The notes under the pieces are model-generated. The model was not told the DNA's origin and searched no databases. It saw only the letters and a program-made list of their open reading frames with translations. A program made the position numbers and the translations under genes. A stretch of 14,958 nucleotides of DNA, taken from contig CAMPIG010000068.1 in the NCBI GenBank assembly GCA_946886255.1, forward strand, positions 1-14,958, in the 5' to 3' direction. This document shows, piece by piece, positions 14,198 through 14,958 of this stretch. Origin of the DNA: an uncultured Cellvibrio sp. (GTDB lineage: Bacteria; Pseudomonadota; Gammaproteobacteria; Pseudomonadales; Cellvibrionaceae). How positions within the stretch are numbered: the stretch's first letter is position 1; every line of letters begins with the position of its first letter.

Positions 14198-14958
14198 ATG
14201 AACTACCCAAGGTTTACCGCTGCATTAGGCTTGGCATCCAGTCTGTTTCTCGGCGCCTGTTCGGCAACACCGGATCAATATCAGCAGCACGTGTTTTTCG
14301 ATGACTTTCACTACACCGACATGCAGACATTTACCGATAACGGTTGGGCAGTCAGAACTGAAACCGGGCATCCGGGTATTGCCGGTGCCGCCTGGTCAGG
14401 GGAGGGGATTTCATTCCATGCGGATGTGGACGGTGCAGACCAGGGGGTAGTCCGGATGGCCTCCATCACCGACGGCACAGGTAAAAATACGCGCCACACG
14501 CAGTTTTGCCATGCGCGAAAATACCGTGAAGGTACTTATGCCGCACGGGTATTTTTTCGTGATGAACCCGAATATGGTCCTGACGGCGACGAAGTAATTC
14601 AGACCTTTTATGCCATCAGCCCGCTGAAGGCACCCATGGATAAAGACTACAGCGAAACCGATTTTGAATATCTGCCCAACGGCGGCTGGGGTGCTGACGC
14701 CAAGCCCGCAATGTGGACGACCACCTGGGAGACTTTCCAGCTGGAACCCTGGACCAAGGTCAACGAATTTACCCGGCAGGAAGGCAGCTATGCAGGCTGG
14801 CGAACTCTGGTGTTTACTGTCGCGGATAACAAGGTTCGCTATTACGTGGATGGCAAATTATTCTCCGAGCACAGCGAGAATGTGTATCCGGAAGACTTTA
14901 TGTCGATCAATTTCAACCTGTGGTTTATGCCCAAGGGTGCGGATGATTCATTGGGGCC
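14198..14958 (+). CDS. GH16-like glycan hydrolase lipoprotein (C-terminus cut by window edge)
   Basis: The first 253 residues are in the window. AAGGAT (14185-14190) lies 7 bp before the ATG. A lipoprotein signal ends in LGAC (Cys21), so the enzyme is probably attached to the outer membrane. The mature part looks like a concanavalin A-type beta-sandwich: HVFFDDFHYTD at the start, YREGTYAARVFFRDEP (109-124), then SETDFEYLPNGGWG (152-165), which contains the ExDxE catalytic pattern of glycoside hydrolase family 16 (Glu153, Asp155, Glu157), and KVRYYVDGKLFSEH (212-225), the usual back strand. GH16 enzymes cut beta-1,3/1,4-glucans, agarose, porphyran or carrageenan; which applies here is not visible. 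The residue between Glu153 and Asp155 is Thr, where most members have Ile, Leu or Val. The LacI-type palindrome upstream suggests sugar-inducible expression. Confidence 0.78.
   Translation, partial: MNYPRFTAALGLASSLFLGACSATPDQYQQHVFFDDFHYTDMQTFTDNGWAVRTETGHPGIAGAAWSGEGISFHADVDGADQGVVRMASITDGTGKNTRHTQFCHARKYREGTYAARVFFRDEPEYGPDGDEVIQTFYAISPLKAPMDKDYSETDFEYLPNGGWGADAKPAMWTTTWETFQLEPWTKVNEFTRQEGSYAGWRTLVFTVADNKVRYYVDGKLFSEHSENVYPEDFMSINFNLWFMPKGADDSLG

Noticed and set aside
1..14958. Mobile elements, CRISPR arrays, tRNA or rRNA genes
   Set aside because: I looked for transposase or integrase motifs, regularly spaced repeats and conserved RNA sequence and saw none; the idea that a block was inserted into the fec locus rests on gene order only.

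Overview
The window looks like chromosome from a free-living, polysaccharide-degrading gammaproteobacterium, most likely Cellvibrio or a close relative. The basis is a lipoprotein esterase with a poly-serine linker, a GH16-like lipoprotein, two TonB-dependent receptors, a FecI/FecR pair, and Zur-, Fur- and Pho-like sites of gammaproteobacterial type. This is inference from gene content; no rRNA or other taxonomic marker is present.

Layout. (1) 1-2901: a LysR regulator (minus strand, C-terminus cut by the window edge) is divergent from a two-gene unit, a zinc-independent quinone-oxidoreductase-type MDR enzyme followed by a secreted metallo-beta-lactamase-fold, lactonase-like hydrolase. (2) 3168-4979: a modular CE12-type SGNH pectin acetylesterase lipoprotein, with a promoter upstream and a strong intrinsic terminator downstream. 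(3) 5146-7430: a ZnuD-type zinc TonB receptor with a His/Glu-rich loop, behind a convincing Zur box that overlaps an extended -10, and closed by a terminator. (4) 7431-8078: mostly non-coding, with one perfect 10-bp inverted repeat and a probable 57-residue small protein. (5) 8079-14037: a FecA-type TonB receptor with an N-terminal signalling (STN) domain (minus strand), and its probable FecI sigma factor and FecR regulator (also minus strand), separated by two plus-strand genes: a DUF4442 thioesterase-like protein and a His-rich glycerophosphodiester phosphodiesterase lipoprotein with a candidate Pho box. fecI has a near-consensus sigma-70 promoter overlapped by a Fur-like dyad. (6) 14132 to the end: a GH16-like lipoprotein, cut by the right edge, behind a LacI-type palindrome overlapping a perfect -35.

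How it fits together. About 9 kb holds what look like three separate nutrient-limitation responses: zinc (Zur/ZnuD), iron or another TonB substrate (Fur/FecI/FecR/FecA-like) and phosphate (Pho/GDPD). They are flanked by secreted enzymes for plant or algal polysaccharides. I saw no insertion sequence, integrase, tRNA, rRNA or CRISPR array. The least explained items are the small protein at 7768-7941, the C-terminal domain of the esterase, the His-rich tail of the GDPD and several perfect inverted repeats.
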